NCBI GenBank assembly: GCA_965222695.1
Contig: OZ244967.1
Location: 5,143,525 to 5,207,524 of the forward strand
Reading direction: 5' to 3'
Source: UBA7957 sp965222695
Lineage (GTDB): Bacteria; Pseudomonadota; Gammaproteobacteria; Granulosicoccales; Granulosicoccaceae
Length of the DNA: 64,000 nucleotides
In this document: positions 34,609 through 43,899 of the stretch, piece by piece
Numbering within the stretch: the first letter of the stretch is position 1
Layout of the letters: each line of letters starts with the position of its first letter
Notes under the pieces: generated by a model
What the model was told of the DNA's origin: nothing
Database searches by the model: none
The model's input: only the letters and a program-made list of their open reading frames with translations
Made by a program: the position numbers and the translations under genes

Positions 34609-35751
34609 TTGAATTTAAAAAAGACTGAAAAGGCGATGTTGACTCGAATTGAAGTGCTACTTGAGAAAGCGCATACCCCCGGCTTTTGTTTTGACAGAAA
34701 TCGATACTTTATCGATGCGCTGGCGAAATACTCTGATGCTCAATTCTGCCTGCGCCCGTTTTCAGCGGAACTCTTCGCAGCCTTGCGTTCAAGAAATGTC
34801 AGGGGAATGTACAACCTTTGGGGGCGCTGGGCGAGTCTGTTCAAAAACCGTAATCTGCCGCTGACTACTGACCATATAGGACAGTACCTGTTTATGTACG
34901 ACAATCTGTCGGTCAAAGTTGCCATAGACACGTCCGACGGGCGGCATCTGCACGATCAGGACATTCTCAGGTGGAGCGATGTTTACTTTAAGTGCAACTT
35001 TTGGCCGATGGTGAACTACCCTGACAAAGTTGTCCCGCTGTTAAATGGCAATGGCACACTATCGCCGGCAAAAATTCGCAAGCTGAAACGCTTGCGCAAT
35101 CATAAAAAGAAATATGATCTGGTCTATTGGTCTCGCATCTGGGCTACTCCCGAGAGCGGTTCCCAGAATAATGGCGTTGAGCATAATGTTCGATTGTTCG
35201 AAGCGCTCGCCAAAGTCGAAGGGAAGATCAATCTGCTGGCGGTTTTTCCGGAAGAAATGAATAACTCTTCGCTTCAAGAGTACCGAAACCGGCTGGATGC
35301 CGCCGGAGTTAAATGGCAAAACGGATGGGGCAATATTAATTCGAATATGCTGTGGGACTCATTGGCCAGCGCGCATATTAATTTTCTCAGGCCGGGAAAT
35401 CATCTTTGCGTCTCATGGCGGATGATGGATTTACTGTGTCTCGGCTCTTGTATAATGGTTGACGGAAATCCATATGCTCAATGGCCGGTCCCTTTAAGGC
35501 CCGATATCAACTTTGTCGATGCGGGTTGCGCTATGTCGCCTTATTATGACTTGCCGGATACGAAACAGTATGAAGAAATGGCCGAGCGTGTCTCCTCGCA
35601 GATCTCCGATAGGGAAAAGATAAAGCGTATCTCCCTAAACAACGTGGACTATTTCGATCAACACGCTGCCATGATACCGGTGTCTGCCTATATCACCGAT
35701 GTCGTGACGCAGAAATATCCTGAAATTTACAATGCGTTGCCTGCCGCCTGA
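34609..35751 (+). CDS. Unrecognised protein, 380 residues, possibly glycosyltransferase-like
   Basis: I do not recognise this protein securely. It is soluble, without signal peptide. FARP-type motifs are absent, but a C-terminal stretch with FLRPGNHLCVSWRMMDLLCLGSCIMVDGNP and a trailing helix resembles the donor-binding half of some GT-B or exostosin-like glycosyltransferases; this is inference only. The start is uncertain: TTG at 34609 has GGCGG seven bases upstream, and an ATG at 34636 is the alternative. It is a lone gene, convergent with rhlB. Confidence 0.72.
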   Translation: MNLKKTEKAMLTRIEVLLEKAHTPGFCFDRNRYFIDALAKYSDAQFCLRPFSAELFAALRSRNVRGMYNLWGRWASLFKNRNLPLTTDHIGQYLFMYDNLSVKVAIDTSDGRHLHDQDILRWSDVYFKCNFWPMVNYPDKVVPLLNGNGTLSPAKIRKLKRLRNHKKKYDLVYWSRIWATPESGSQNNGVEHNVRLFEALAKVEGKINLLAVFPEEMNNSSLQEYRNRLDAAGVKWQNGWGNINSNMLWDSLASAHINFLRPGNHLCVSWRMMDLLCLGSCIMVDGNPYAQWPVPLRPDINFVDAGCAMSPYYDLPDTKQYEEMAERVSSQISDREKIKRISLNNVDYFDQHAAMIPVSAYITDVVTQKYPEIYNALPAA

Positions 35752-35768
35752 ATTCCCCGGAAATAATA

Positions 35769-37055
35769 TTATTGTTCACGCGTGATTGCATTTCTTGGAG
35801 CTTTTCTGCGTCGTTTTCGGCTTTTATTGGCGGCGGGGTTGTGTCTCTTCGGTCTTCGCCCGGACTTTGTTTTTATTCTTGGGGGCTTGCAGGGTAAGAG
35901 TAGTCCGTCATCGATCGCCGATGTCGGAATAACCTGTTTAATGAACTGTTCTATATCTATCAATGAAAAAGCATATTCTTCACAGGCGAAACTGATCGCT
36001 TCCCCGGTATTTCCGGCACGTGCCGTTCTGCCGATTCTATGCACGTAGTCTTCAGCATTTTGCGGCAGATCGTAATTGAAAACATGGGACACACTGTCAA
36101 TATGCAGGCCGCGTGCGGCAACATCGGTTGCGATAAGTATAGGCAAATTCCCTTCGGCGAATTGTTTCAGTAAACGCTGTCGCTTATTTTGCCTGACATC
36201 CCCCGATAATGTTCCACAGTGAAAATCATTACCCGTCAGAAAAGCCTCAACATAGTCTGCCGCACGTCTTGTATTAACAAAAACCATGCTTCTGCTGGGA
36301 GAATGTTTTCTCAACAACCCGATTAATAATGGAATCTTTTCGTCACTCGATGGATGATAAAGTGTTTGATTAACGCCATCGGCCGTCACTGTGTCATCAT
36401 CAGTTTTGATATTGACAGGATTGTTCATGTGCTCATAGGCCAGTTCCATAACCCGGTGGGATAGAGTTGCCGAAAAGAGCATGCTGAGTCGTTCCTCCGG
36501 GGCAGGCATTCGCCGTATTAAAAAACGGATATCACTGATAAAGCCGAGGTCAAACATGCGGTCGGCTTCATCGAGTACTAGGATTTCGATCTTTTTTAGA
36601 TTGAACACCTTTTGTTTGAAATAGTCTATCAGGCGGCCCGGTGTGCCGATCAGAACATCTACGCCTGCGGATATTTTGTTTCGTTGCTTTTCATAGTCGG
36701 TGCCGCCGTATGCAACGGTTGCGGATAATTCACAGTACTTACCTATCGCCTGGGCATCGTTGAATATCTGTAATGCAAGTTCGCGTGTCGGAGCAAGAAT
36801 CAGCGCCCGGGGCTGACCGTGGTTCTGAGGGTGATTCAACAGCTGTCGAAACAGTCCGACCAGAAAGGCTGCGGTTTTACCCGTACCCGTTTGCGCCTGG
36901 CCGGCTACATCTTTACCGGCAATGATCGATGGCAGGGTGAGTGACTGTATTTCCGTACAATCTGTATATTCCAATTCGTTCAATGCCCGTAAAATGGGTT
37001 CGGGGATATCCAATTCCGAAAATTGAATGCTGGTGCTAGGCTGTTTTACATACAT
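35769..37055 (-). CDS. rhlB: ATP-dependent RNA helicase RhlB (DEAD-box)
   Basis: A 428-residue DEAD-box helicase. Motif I AQTGTGKT, motif II LDEADRMFDLGF, motif III SATLSHRV, motif V ATDVAARGLH and motif VI HRIGRTARAG are all present. The C-terminal 45 residues are rich in Arg and Lys (RRPKRHNPAANKSRKRRRK), an RNA-binding tail. In E. coli RhlB works with RNase E in the degradosome and is encoded next to trxA and rho; the same order is kept here, which supports RhlB over other DEAD-box proteins. Confidence 0.93.
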   Translation of the reverse strand: MYVKQPSTSIQFSELDIPEPILRALNELEYTDCTEIQSLTLPSIIAGKDVAGQAQTGTGKTAAFLVGLFRQLLNHPQNHGQPRALILAPTRELALQIFNDAQAIGKYCELSATVAYGGTDYEKQRNKISAGVDVLIGTPGRLIDYFKQKVFNLKKIEILVLDEADRMFDLGFISDIRFLIRRMPAPEERLSMLFSATLSHRVMELAYEHMNNPVNIKTDDDTVTADGVNQTLYHPSSDEKIPLLIGLLRKHSPSRSMVFVNTRRAADYVEAFLTGNDFHCGTLSGDVRQNKRQRLLKQFAEGNLPILIATDVAARGLHIDSVSHVFNYDLPQNAEDYVHRIGRTARAGNTGEAISFACEEYAFSLIDIEQFIKQVIPTSAIDDGLLLPCKPPRIKTKSGRRPKRHNPAANKSRKRRRKAPRNAITREQ

Positions 37056-37510
37056 GTTTTGGCCGACTATGGTTGATATCTGTGAATATGACTACAAGAC
37101 TTGTTCCAGAGCTTGAATTGAAGTTTTGGGGAGTGATTCGAATTTGACCGTCTGGGAGCAAATATCCTAAGCCAGGTTGATATAGATATGAACACGGCTT
37201 CGCCAATACGCTTAGTTCTCTGTAATCCGCAATGGTCAATTGTACATGCTGATGATGTGATGACGAAACCACTTTAAATTGGAACTTAGTGTCAAAAATC
37301 ACCCGATTTGCCGGTTGCTGGCGCCGATAAACCGATGGGGCTGGAAGTTTCACGGTCGGCCTTGAAAAGCAATCGCACTTGCGTCCTAAACCGCACTATT
37401 CGATAATTCGCCGACCATAGATTGCGATTTTCATTCCGGTACGGCATGGATTTTGACGTTCCAGAGTGTGAAATCGCCGATTTTTCAGCGTTTTCCCGGG
37501 AGTTTAGCAG
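37056..37510. other. 454-base gap between divergent rhlB and trxA
   Basis: It should contain promoters for rhlB (minus) and trxA (plus). I see no strong consensus boxes, terminator or structured RNA. A 105-codon minus-strand frame overlapping the rhlB start region is not supported by composition or start signals. Confidence 0.4.
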
Positions 37511-37837
37511 GTGAGTGAAAATATTATTACTGTTAGTGATGACAGTTTTGAGCAGGAAGTCCTACAGTCGGATTTACCCGTATTGGTTGATTATTGGGCA
37601 GAATGGTGCGGTCCTTGCAAAATGATTGCACCAATTCTGGAAGAAATTGCGGGCAATTACTCAGATAAGGTAAAAATTGCCAAGCTGAATATAGATGAAA
37701 ACCCCAATACGCCTCCAAAATTCGGTATCCGGGGCATTCCGACTCTGATGATTTTTAAAAACGGTACGGTGGAAGCCACAAAAGTTGGCGCACTGTCCAA
37801 AACTCAGTTGGCTAGCTTTCTGGATGAAAACACTTAG
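37511..37837 (+). CDS. trxA: Thioredoxin 1
   Basis: A 108-residue thioredoxin, the general protein disulfide reductant. The active site WCGPCK has Cys33 and Cys36, with the buried Asp27 and cis-Pro in RGIPTLMIF. The start codon is GTG, with GGGAG eight bases upstream. It stands upstream of rho, as in E. coli, and could serve the MsrA encoded at 12922. Confidence 0.96.
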   Translation: MSENIITVSDDSFEQEVLQSDLPVLVDYWAEWCGPCKMIAPILEEIAGNYSDKVKIAKLNIDENPNTPPKFGIRGIPTLMIFKNGTVEATKVGALSKTQLASFLDENT

Positions 37838-37879
37838 TTAGGTAATTTTTCGGGCTTGGCAGGGGATTGGGCTTAACTC

Positions 37880-37908
37880 TTGCCAAACACCCGGTCGCTG
37901 TATATACT
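37880..37908 (+). promoter_or_regulatory. Predicted sigma-70 promoter of rho
   Basis: TTGCCA at 37880-37885 and TATACT at 37903-37908 are separated by exactly 17 bases, a near-consensus promoter. It implies a leader of about 210 bases before the rho start codon at 38124, in keeping with the known leader-mediated autoregulation of rho in E. coli. Confidence 0.65.
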
Positions 37909-38123
37909 GCGATCCGCAGATGGTTGCTGGATGTGACGGAATACAGGATTAAAAAAATAGCCTCTCGATTTGTCCCCAAAGACAGTTTCGCTGACATCTA
38001 GTAATTTCATCCGATCCATCTGAATATAAATCTTTCATAGTTGGCCGTTTACACGGCATTGTCCCTAGATCGCACAACTTTTCATCTTAATTTTTTTAAT
38101 TTTATCCAAACCAATTAGAAGTT

Positions 38124-39380
38124 ATGAACCTAACTGATCTTAAGCAGAAATCGGCATCCGAGCTGATTGGAATTGCTCAGGAGATGGGCCTCGAAAATAT
38201 GGCTCGTCAACGTAAACAAGACATTATTTTTTCCATACTCAAAGCGCACTCAAAAAAAGGGGAAAATATTTTTGGCGGAGGGGTATTGGAAATTCTGCAG
38301 GACGGATTCGGATTTCTCAGATCAGCAGACAGTTCCTATCTGGCCGGTCCTGACGATATTTATGTCTCACCCAGCCAGATAAGACGCTTTAGCTTACGTA
38401 CCGGCGATAGTATTTCAGGAAAAATACGGCCGCCCAAGGAGGGGGAAAGGTATTTTGCCTTGTTAAAAGTCGATGAAATTAATTTTGGTCCGCCTGAGAA
38501 TTCAAAAAATAAGGTGCTGTTTGAAAATCTGACTCCTTTGCATCCGACTTCCCGGTTGCAGATGGAAAGGGGTAATGGCAGCACTGAAGATATCACGGCA
38601 CGCGTTATCGATTTTGCTGCACCAATCGGAAAAGGACAACGGGCGCTAATAGTGTCACCACCGAAAGCGGGAAAGACATTGATGCTGCAGAACATTGCGC
38701 AAAGCATCGCGGTCAATCATCCCGAGTGCTATTTGATTGTGCTGTTAATTGACGAACGCCCCGAAGAGGTGACCGAGATGGAGCGCATGGTCCAGGGCGA
38801 GGTGATATCCAGTACATTTGATGAACCGGCCAGTCGGCATGTTCAGGTTGCCGAAATGGTCATAGAAAAAGCCAAACGGCTTGTAGAACACAAGAAAGAC
38901 GTTGTTATATTGCTTGATTCCATCACCCGTCTGGCCCGGGCTTACAACACGGTTGTACCGTCCTCCGGCAAGGTTCTGACCGGGGGCGTGGATGCAAATG
39001 CCTTGCACAGGCCCAAACGATTTTTCGGAGCCGCACGTAATGTCGAGGAAGGTGGTAGCCTGTCAATCATTGCAACAGCACTGATAGATACGGGCTCAAA
39101 GATGGACGAGGTGATTTACGAGGAATTCAAAGGAACCGGCAATATGGAGTTGCATCTCGATCGCCGTATTGCGGAAAAGCGTATCTTCCCGGCTATTAAT
39201 ATCAATCGCTCCGGAACCCGCAGGGAAGAGTTGATGATGGATCAGGAGGAGCTGCAAAAAGTGTGGATATTACGAAAATTTATTCATGCTATGGATGAAG
39301 TGGAAGCGATGGAATTCTTGCTCGGTCGGCTACAGCAAACCAAAACCAACGCTGAATTTTTCGATGCGATGAAGCGTTGA
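38124..39380 (+). CDS. rho: Transcription termination factor Rho
   Basis: A 418-residue hexameric RNA-dependent ATPase that ends transcription. Domains in order are the N-terminal helical Rho_N (1-45), a cold-shock-like RNA-binding fold with GFGFLRS (about 50-125), then the ATPase with Walker A PPKAGKTLML (about 180), Walker B VVILLDSITRLARAYN, the Q-loop DANALHRPKRF and the R-loop NIEEGGSL-like NVEEGGSL. Length equals E. coli Rho (419). It is downstream of trxA and convergent with purD. Confidence 0.98.
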   Translation: MNLTDLKQKSASELIGIAQEMGLENMARQRKQDIIFSILKAHSKKGENIFGGGVLEILQDGFGFLRSADSSYLAGPDDIYVSPSQIRRFSLRTGDSISGKIRPPKEGERYFALLKVDEINFGPPENSKNKVLFENLTPLHPTSRLQMERGNGSTEDITARVIDFAAPIGKGQRALIVSPPKAGKTLMLQNIAQSIAVNHPECYLIVLLIDERPEEVTEMERMVQGEVISSTFDEPASRHVQVAEMVIEKAKRLVEHKKDVVILLDSITRLARAYNTVVPSSGKVLTGGVDANALHRPKRFFGAARNVEEGGSLSIIATALIDTGSKMDEVIYEEFKGTGNMELHLDRRIAEKRIFPAININRSGTRREELMMDQEELQKVWILRKFIHAMDEVEAMEFLLGRLQQTKTNAEFFDAMKR

Positions 39381-39397
39381 TCGATTGTGGTTCCTGA

Positions 39398-39425
39398 GAG
39401 CCTGTTTGGGATTTTAAGCAGGCTC
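39398..39425. repeat. Short hairpin of the GAGCCTG/CAGGCTC family between rho and purD
   Basis: GAGCCTG (39398-39404) and CAGGCTC (39419-39425) pair across a 14-base loop containing GGGATTTTAA. It sits between two convergent genes and its right arm overlaps the purD stop codon, so it may help terminate either way, although there is no long T-tract. Its arms match the ends of the repeat at 52985-53052. Confidence 0.45.
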
Positions 39426-40708
39426 TAAGTTTGAGGCGTAACTGCTCTGTAGCCTATATCTGTACGGTAAAAAGAATCTTTCCAGGCTATCTTCTCGACC
39501 CCCTGATAGGCGTTTCGCTGAGCCGATAATACGTCATCTCCCAAACCGACAACGCAGAGTACTCTTCCTCCGTTGCTGAGAATCTCACCGTCAGTATTTA
39601 CCGTTCCGGCGTGAAAAACTTTTCGCGAGTCGCTTTCTGCTTCATTCAGACCGGTAATGCTATGCCCTTTTTCGTACTCATCGGGATAGCCGCCCGCAGC
39701 CATAACAACGCCCAGCGCGTAGCGATCGTCCCATTCCGCGCTCATCTCATTCAGGCGTCCTTCCGTCGCGGCCATACAAAGTTCCAGCAAATCGGTTTTT
39801 AAGCGCATCAGTATCGGCTGGGTTTCCGGATCGCCAAAGCGGACGTTGTATTCCAGTGTTTTGATATCATTTTGATCAGAAATCATCAGGCCGGCATATA
39901 AAAAGCCAGAAAATTGTCGCCCTTCGGACGCCATACCCAGAACAGTGGGTTCGATGACTTGCTGCAAAATCTTTTCGTGAAGTTCGGGCGTTACACGCGG
40001 GGCAGGGGAGTAAGCGCCCATTCCTCCTGTGTTTGGTCCGTGGTCGCCGTCATCGCGGGCTTTGTGATCCTGCGACGTTGCTAAGGGCAGGATATTTTCT
40101 CCGTCAACCATGCAAATAAAACTGGCTTCTTCTCCCTGTAAATACTCCTCGATCACCACACGGTGCCCTGCATCTCCAAAGCGGTTTTCAGCCAGCATGT
40201 CCGTCAATGCGCTGAGAGCCTCGGCTTCATTTTGTGCAATGATCACGCCCTTGCCCGCCGCCAAGCCGTCAGCTTTTATCACCACGGGAAAGGAACCTTG
40301 GCGGATAAAGTCCGAGGCTTTATCTCTATCCGTAAAGACACCGTAGGCCGCGGTCGGGATATTGAAACGACGAAGAAAATCTTTGGTGAATGCTTTGCTG
40401 CCCTCCAGTTGCGCAGCGGCGGCGGTCGGGCCGAATATCTTTAGCCCGGACTCGGTGAACAAATCCACTATTCCTGCAACCAAAGGTGCTTCCGGCCCCA
40501 CTATCGTCAAATGAATATCCCGGTCCAAAGCAAATTGCTTCAGGGCCTGCAAATCGCTGCTTGCAATATTAATATTTTTAACCTTTTCTTCCCCTTCAGT
40601 GCCGGCGTTTCCCGGGGCCATGTAAACTTGATCAGCTTTAGGGGATTGAGCGATTTTCCAGGCGAGTGCGTGTTCGCGGCCACCACTGCCGATAATCAGT
40701 ATATTCAT
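39425..40708 (-). CDS. purD: Phosphoribosylamine-glycine ligase (GAR synthetase)
   Basis: A 427-residue ATP-grasp enzyme of de novo purine synthesis. N-terminal NILIIGSGGREHALAW, the ATP-binding KADGLAAGKGVIIA at about 145, GDHGPNTGGMGAYSPAP, and NVRFGDPETQPILMRL with the metal ligands are diagnostic. The length is normal (E. coli 429). It stands alone here, not with purH, while purC, purE and purK are at 51-54 kb. Confidence 0.97.
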   Translation of the reverse strand: MNILIIGSGGREHALAWKIAQSPKADQVYMAPGNAGTEGEEKVKNINIASSDLQALKQFALDRDIHLTIVGPEAPLVAGIVDLFTESGLKIFGPTAAAAQLEGSKAFTKDFLRRFNIPTAAYGVFTDRDKASDFIRQGSFPVVIKADGLAAGKGVIIAQNEAEALSALTDMLAENRFGDAGHRVVIEEYLQGEEASFICMVDGENILPLATSQDHKARDDGDHGPNTGGMGAYSPAPRVTPELHEKILQQVIEPTVLGMASEGRQFSGFLYAGLMISDQNDIKTLEYNVRFGDPETQPILMRLKTDLLELCMAATEGRLNEMSAEWDDRYALGVVMAAGGYPDEYEKGHSITGLNEAESDSRKVFHAGTVNTDGEILSNGGRVLCVVGLGDDVLSAQRNAYQGVEKIAWKDSFYRTDIGYRAVTPQT

Positions 40709-40822
40709 GAGATTTCCGAGGTGATACGAAATCGTCTATTTTACTGAAGCGGTTGAGGGTGTGAAGTGAAAATGTGATCCAGAATAAGGGGTGGAGCAAT
40801 CGGTAAGAGTCAAGTACGGGTA

Positions 40823-40856
40823 AAAAGCGTGTAATTCTTCCTGATTACACGCTTTT
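40823..40856 (-). terminator. Rho-independent terminator after the H-NS-like gene
   Basis: A perfect 13-base inverted repeat: 40823-40835 and 40844-40856 (AAAAGCGTGTAAT and its complement), with an 8-base loop. On the minus strand it follows the H-NS-like stop at 40878 and ends in T. It could also serve purD reading in from upstream only on the other side. Confidence 0.8.
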
Positions 40857-40877
40857 GAAATATACCGAGTCTTTGGC

Positions 40878-41222
40878 TCAAATCGCCAAGTCTTCGACTT
40901 TTCCGCCTTTCTTGATATGTGCCGCTACCCACAGAGGTTGACGGCCACGACCTGTCCAGGTTTGTGAAGAGTCTTTCGGATTAGCGTATTTCGGACTCAC
41001 TTTTCTACCGGTCTTTCTGGACAGCTTCCGGCCTTTGCTGGATTGTTGAGAAAGTAGCAAATCCATTGAAAGACCTTCCGATTCAACCAGAGACTTCACT
41101 TTTTTTAGTATTTTATTTGTCTTGTCATTTATGCTTTTGCGTTCTTTTAAAATCTGATCGATTTCAGATTTGTATCCAGCAAGTACTTCGCTGGAGAGTT
41201 TATGAAAATTAGGTTTTCTCAT
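40878..41222 (-). CDS. H-NS family nucleoid-associated protein
   Basis: A 114-residue H-NS-like silencer of AT-rich and foreign DNA. The N-terminal half (1-55) is a charged helical oligomerisation region (EIDQILKERKSINDKTNKILKKVKSL). The C-terminal DNA-binding domain has KYANPKDSSQTWTGRGRQPLW, matching the H-NS AT-hook-like loop (here TGRGRQPLW). It lies in an AT-rich stretch, usual for autoregulated hns genes. Its own promoter (41260-41287) and terminator are visible. Confidence 0.92.
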   Translation of the reverse strand: MRKPNFHKLSSEVLAGYKSEIDQILKERKSINDKTNKILKKVKSLVESEGLSMDLLLSQQSSKGRKLSRKTGRKVSPKYANPKDSSQTWTGRGRQPLWVAAHIKKGGKVEDLAI

Positions 41223-41259
41223 ATTAATATGCCGTGTCTAAAATTACTGAGGGACTATA

Positions 41260-41287
41260 ATTATAAAAATCTATTTATCAATATCAA
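41260..41287 (-). promoter_or_regulatory. Predicted sigma-70 promoter of the H-NS-like gene
   Basis: On the minus strand TTGATA (41287-41282) and TATAAT (41265-41260) are 16 bases apart. The leader would be about 30 bases. The surrounding AT-rich DNA is a likely target of H-NS-like autoregulation, which is inference. Confidence 0.6.
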
Positions 41288-41853
41288 CAGACTAGTTAGT
41301 GATTTTGCTGGTTAATATGTATAAATAAGTAATTTTTAATTTGCAAAATCTTTGCCGAAAAACACATCTCAGTATTAAATCGATAAAAAACCGTCCGAAA
41401 GTAATCTGAATTCGGATAAAACAATGCAAACATGACCTACTATGGATATATGGAATTATGGCTATGCTGGTACTCAGCAGTAAGGCATGATTCAATAGAA
41501 TCAAAACCCGCAAGGACAATTCCTTACATATGGTGGCTCTGTATCCGTCAATATCACCTGGACAGAGTACTAGTCGGCCGGCGCAGTAATTAATATTCGG
41601 TTTAATAATACCGGTAGTTGGATTTAAATATCGCGGTTTTTCACTTTATTCAGCCGCTAAAGCGGCAGGGATAAATTTATCCTCGATACAGTCTTTACGA
41701 TTATTAACATTGTGGTTTTTAACGGACAGCTCCAATCAATTGGACTGATGATTCCGCTTTCCTTAGTATCTTGCCGTTGTCGGAAGGAGTTTTTGAGCAG
41801 GGAATAACGACCGAATCGGAAGATAAGATCCAATCAATAGGAGAGCTAAGTAA
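41288..41853. other. 566-base AT-rich gap between the H-NS-like promoter and the tRNA
   Basis: It has no credible gene; a 75-codon minus-strand frame at 41292-41519 has no ribosome-binding site and a composition unlike the neighbours. It holds a relic of the MITE-like elements (41536-41574), the hairpin GCCGCTAAAGCGGC (41653-41666) and the 14-base palindrome GGATAAATTTATCC (41669-41682). Their role is unknown. Confidence 0.5.
41536..41574 (-). mobile_element. Relic end of the CTAG-bounded MITE-like family
   Basis: Read on the minus strand, 41574-41536 begins CTAGTACTCTGTCCA and later has ACGG and CAGAGCC, aligning with the first 39 bases of both elements at 11767 and 12025. No matching second end, arms or GCTCCCTTCGGGC core could be found nearby, so this looks like a truncated copy. 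Confidence 0.55.
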
Positions 41854-41930
41854 TGGTGGGCCCGGCAGGATTCGAACCTGCGACCAATGGATTATGAGTC
41901 CACTGCTCTAACCAACTGAGCTACAGGCCC
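41854..41930 (-). tRNA. tRNA with CAT anticodon, probably tRNA-Ile2 (CAT to be lysidinylated)
   Basis: Read on the minus strand, a full 77-base cloverleaf with encoded CCA. The acceptor stem GGGCCTG pairs with CGGGCCC, the D arm is GCTC-GAGC, the anticodon loop CTCATAA, and the T arm GCAGG-TTCGAAT-CCTGC. CAT can mean elongator Met or Ile2. The variable loop TTGGTC next to rpoD resembles the tRNA-Ile2 found there in pseudomonads, so I lean to Ile2; TilS-based assignment would be needed to confirm. Confidence 0.88.
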
Positions 41931-42048
41931 CGTATTTAATCGCTCCGAAAGCGCGTGCGTATTTTACCCGAAATTAAATTTAAATACCGCCTCATTACAA
42001 CCGTTCAATATTATATCGGGAACTTTGTTTTAACTGTTTCGATTAGAC

Positions 42049-43899
42049 TTATTCGTTATCTAAAAAACTGCGCAAATGTTCCGAACGGGTGGGGTGGCGC
42101 AGCTTTCTCAGTGCCTTGGCCTCTATCTGACGTATGCGTTCACGCGTAACATCGAACTGCTTACCCACTTCTTCCAGCGTGTGGTCGGTATTCATATCGA
42201 TCCCGAAACGCATACGCAACACTTTGGCTTCCCGTGGAGTAAGACTGGCCAGCACTTGATGCGTCGTCTCTCCCAGGCCTTGGCCTGTCGCAGACTCGAC
42301 CGGAGACAGTATATTGCCGTCTTCGATAAAATCACCAAGATGTGAGTCTTCATCATCTCCGATGGGCGTTTCCATTGAAATCGGCTCTTTGGCGATTTTC
42401 AAAACTTTGCGGATTTTATCTTCCGGCATATCCATTTTTTCCGCCAATTCTTCCGGGGTCGCTTCACGGCCCATGATTTGTAGCATTTGACGGGATATTC
42501 TGTTCAGTTTGTTGATCGTTTCGATCATGTGCACGGGAATGCGGATTGTGCGTGCCTGATCGGCAATTGAGCGTGTAATCGCCTGTCTGATCCACCAGGT
42601 GGCGTAAGTTGAGAATTTATAGCCGCGGCGATATTCGAACTTATCCACGGCTTTCATTAGGCCGATATTACCCTCCTGAATCAGATCCAGAAACTGCAGG
42701 CCGCGATTCGTGTATTTTTTAGCAATGGAAATGACCAATCGCAGATTCGCTTCAACCATTTCCTTTTTCGCGCGGCGGGCTTTTGCTTCACCTATGGACA
42801 TACGGCGACTGATATTTTTAATTTGCGTCACACTGAGATCGGTTTCATCCTCAATCGCCCGCATGCGTTTCTGAGCGCGTTCAATATCTTCACGGAATTC
42901 TACAAGTTTCTGAACATACGGCCGGCCGGACGCGAGTTGATTTTCCAGCCATTGTGAATTCACTTCATTTCCAACAAAACTCTGGATAAATTCCTTGCGC
43001 GGCATTTTGCAATGCTTAATACAAATATCCCTTATCGAGTGTTCCTGGGTTTTTATCCGGTCGACCTGGTAGTTCAGGCGTAGGTTCAGTTCCTCAATGA
43101 AATTCGGTGTATATTTAAACTCCATGAACACTTCAATGGAGTCTTTTAAAATGGAGGCGAGCTCCTTTTCATTATGAATATCGATCGATTCGATTTGTTT
43201 TTTGACTAGCTCAAATGCGGACTTCAATTCCTCGTACCGGGCTTTGACTTCCTCCATGTCCGGGCCGGTGTCGACCGGCGTTTCATCCGTGTCTTCGGCA
43301 TTGGAATTTTCCGAACGATTATTGTTGCCTTCTGCGTTGGGGGTTTCCTGCGGACGCGGCGGCGGCACGGTGATTTCTTCATTTAAATCAACGAAACCCG
43401 ACATCATATCGCTCAGGCGTGATTCATCGGAAAATACTGAGGCAAACCTGTCCAGCGTGCGTTGAATCGACGGCGGGTAGCTGGCCAAAGCGTTTAGGGA
43501 CTCACGAAGCCCTTCTTCAATTCGCTTGGCGATTTCAATTTCACCTTCCCGGGTCAGCAGTTCGACAGTACCCATCTCCCGCATATACATACGTACCGGG
43601 TCAGTGGTTCTGCCGAATTCCCCGTCGACCGATGCAAGTGCTGCTGCTGCCTCATCAGCGGCATCTTCGTCCGGGCTGACTGACGAGTCTGATAAAATAA
43701 GGCTATCGTTATCGGGCGCGACTTCGCTGACAGTGATCCCCATATCGTTTATCATGCCGATAATTTCTTCGACCTGATCGGGGTCAACAATGCCTTCGGG
43801 CAAGTGATCATTAACCTCTGCATAGGTTAAAAACCCTTGTTCTTTACCCTTTGCGATAAGTTCTTTGAGACGAGATTGCTGATTTTGGTTGATTGCCAT
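42049..43899 (-). CDS. rpoD: RNA polymerase sigma factor RpoD (sigma-70)
   Basis: The 616-residue primary sigma factor (E. coli 613). Region 1.1 is at 1-80, region 1.2 at DPVRMYMREMGTVELLTREGE, then the non-conserved acidic region. Region 2 has YKFSTYATWWIRQAITRSIADQ for -10 recognition, and the C-terminal HTH is VTRERIRQIEAKALRKLRHP for the -35. I start at ATG 43899 (MAINQNQQSRLKEL) rather than 12 codons upstream. The usual rpsU-dnaG genes are not upstream: the next gene is tkt, divergent. A CAT tRNA lies 118 bases downstream. Confidence 0.98.
   Translation of the reverse strand: MAINQNQQSRLKELIAKGKEQGFLTYAEVNDHLPEGIVDPDQVEEIIGMINDMGITVSEVAPDNDSLILSDSSVSPDEDAADEAAAALASVDGEFGRTTDPVRMYMREMGTVELLTREGEIEIAKRIEEGLRESLNALASYPPSIQRTLDRFASVFSDESRLSDMMSGFVDLNEEITVPPPRPQETPNAEGNNNRSENSNAEDTDETPVDTGPDMEEVKARYEELKSAFELVKKQIESIDIHNEKELASILKDSIEVFMEFKYTPNFIEELNLRLNYQVDRIKTQEHSIRDICIKHCKMPRKEFIQSFVGNEVNSQWLENQLASGRPYVQKLVEFREDIERAQKRMRAIEDETDLSVTQIKNISRRMSIGEAKARRAKKEMVEANLRLVISIAKKYTNRGLQFLDLIQEGNIGLMKAVDKFEYRRGYKFSTYATWWIRQAITRSIADQARTIRIPVHMIETINKLNRISRQMLQIMGREATPEELAEKMDMPEDKIRKVLKIAKEPISMETPIGDDEDSHLGDFIEDGNILSPVESATGQGLGETTHQVLASLTPREAKVLRMRFGIDMNTDHTLEEVGKQFDVTRERIRQIEAKALRKLRHPTRSEHLRSFLDNE

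Noticed and set aside
37036..37353. A 105-codon minus-strand frame overlapping the rhlB start
   Set aside because: Overlaps the rhlB start in another frame, has no recognisable domain and no start signal.
41292..41519. A 75-codon minus-strand frame upstream of the H-NS-like gene
   Set aside because: AT-rich gap, no ribosome-binding site, hydrophobic and aromatic-rich composition typical of random translation.
41854..41930. Assignment of the CAT tRNA as initiator tRNA-fMet
   Set aside because: The first acceptor pair is G-C and the anticodon stem lacks the three G-C pairs of initiators.
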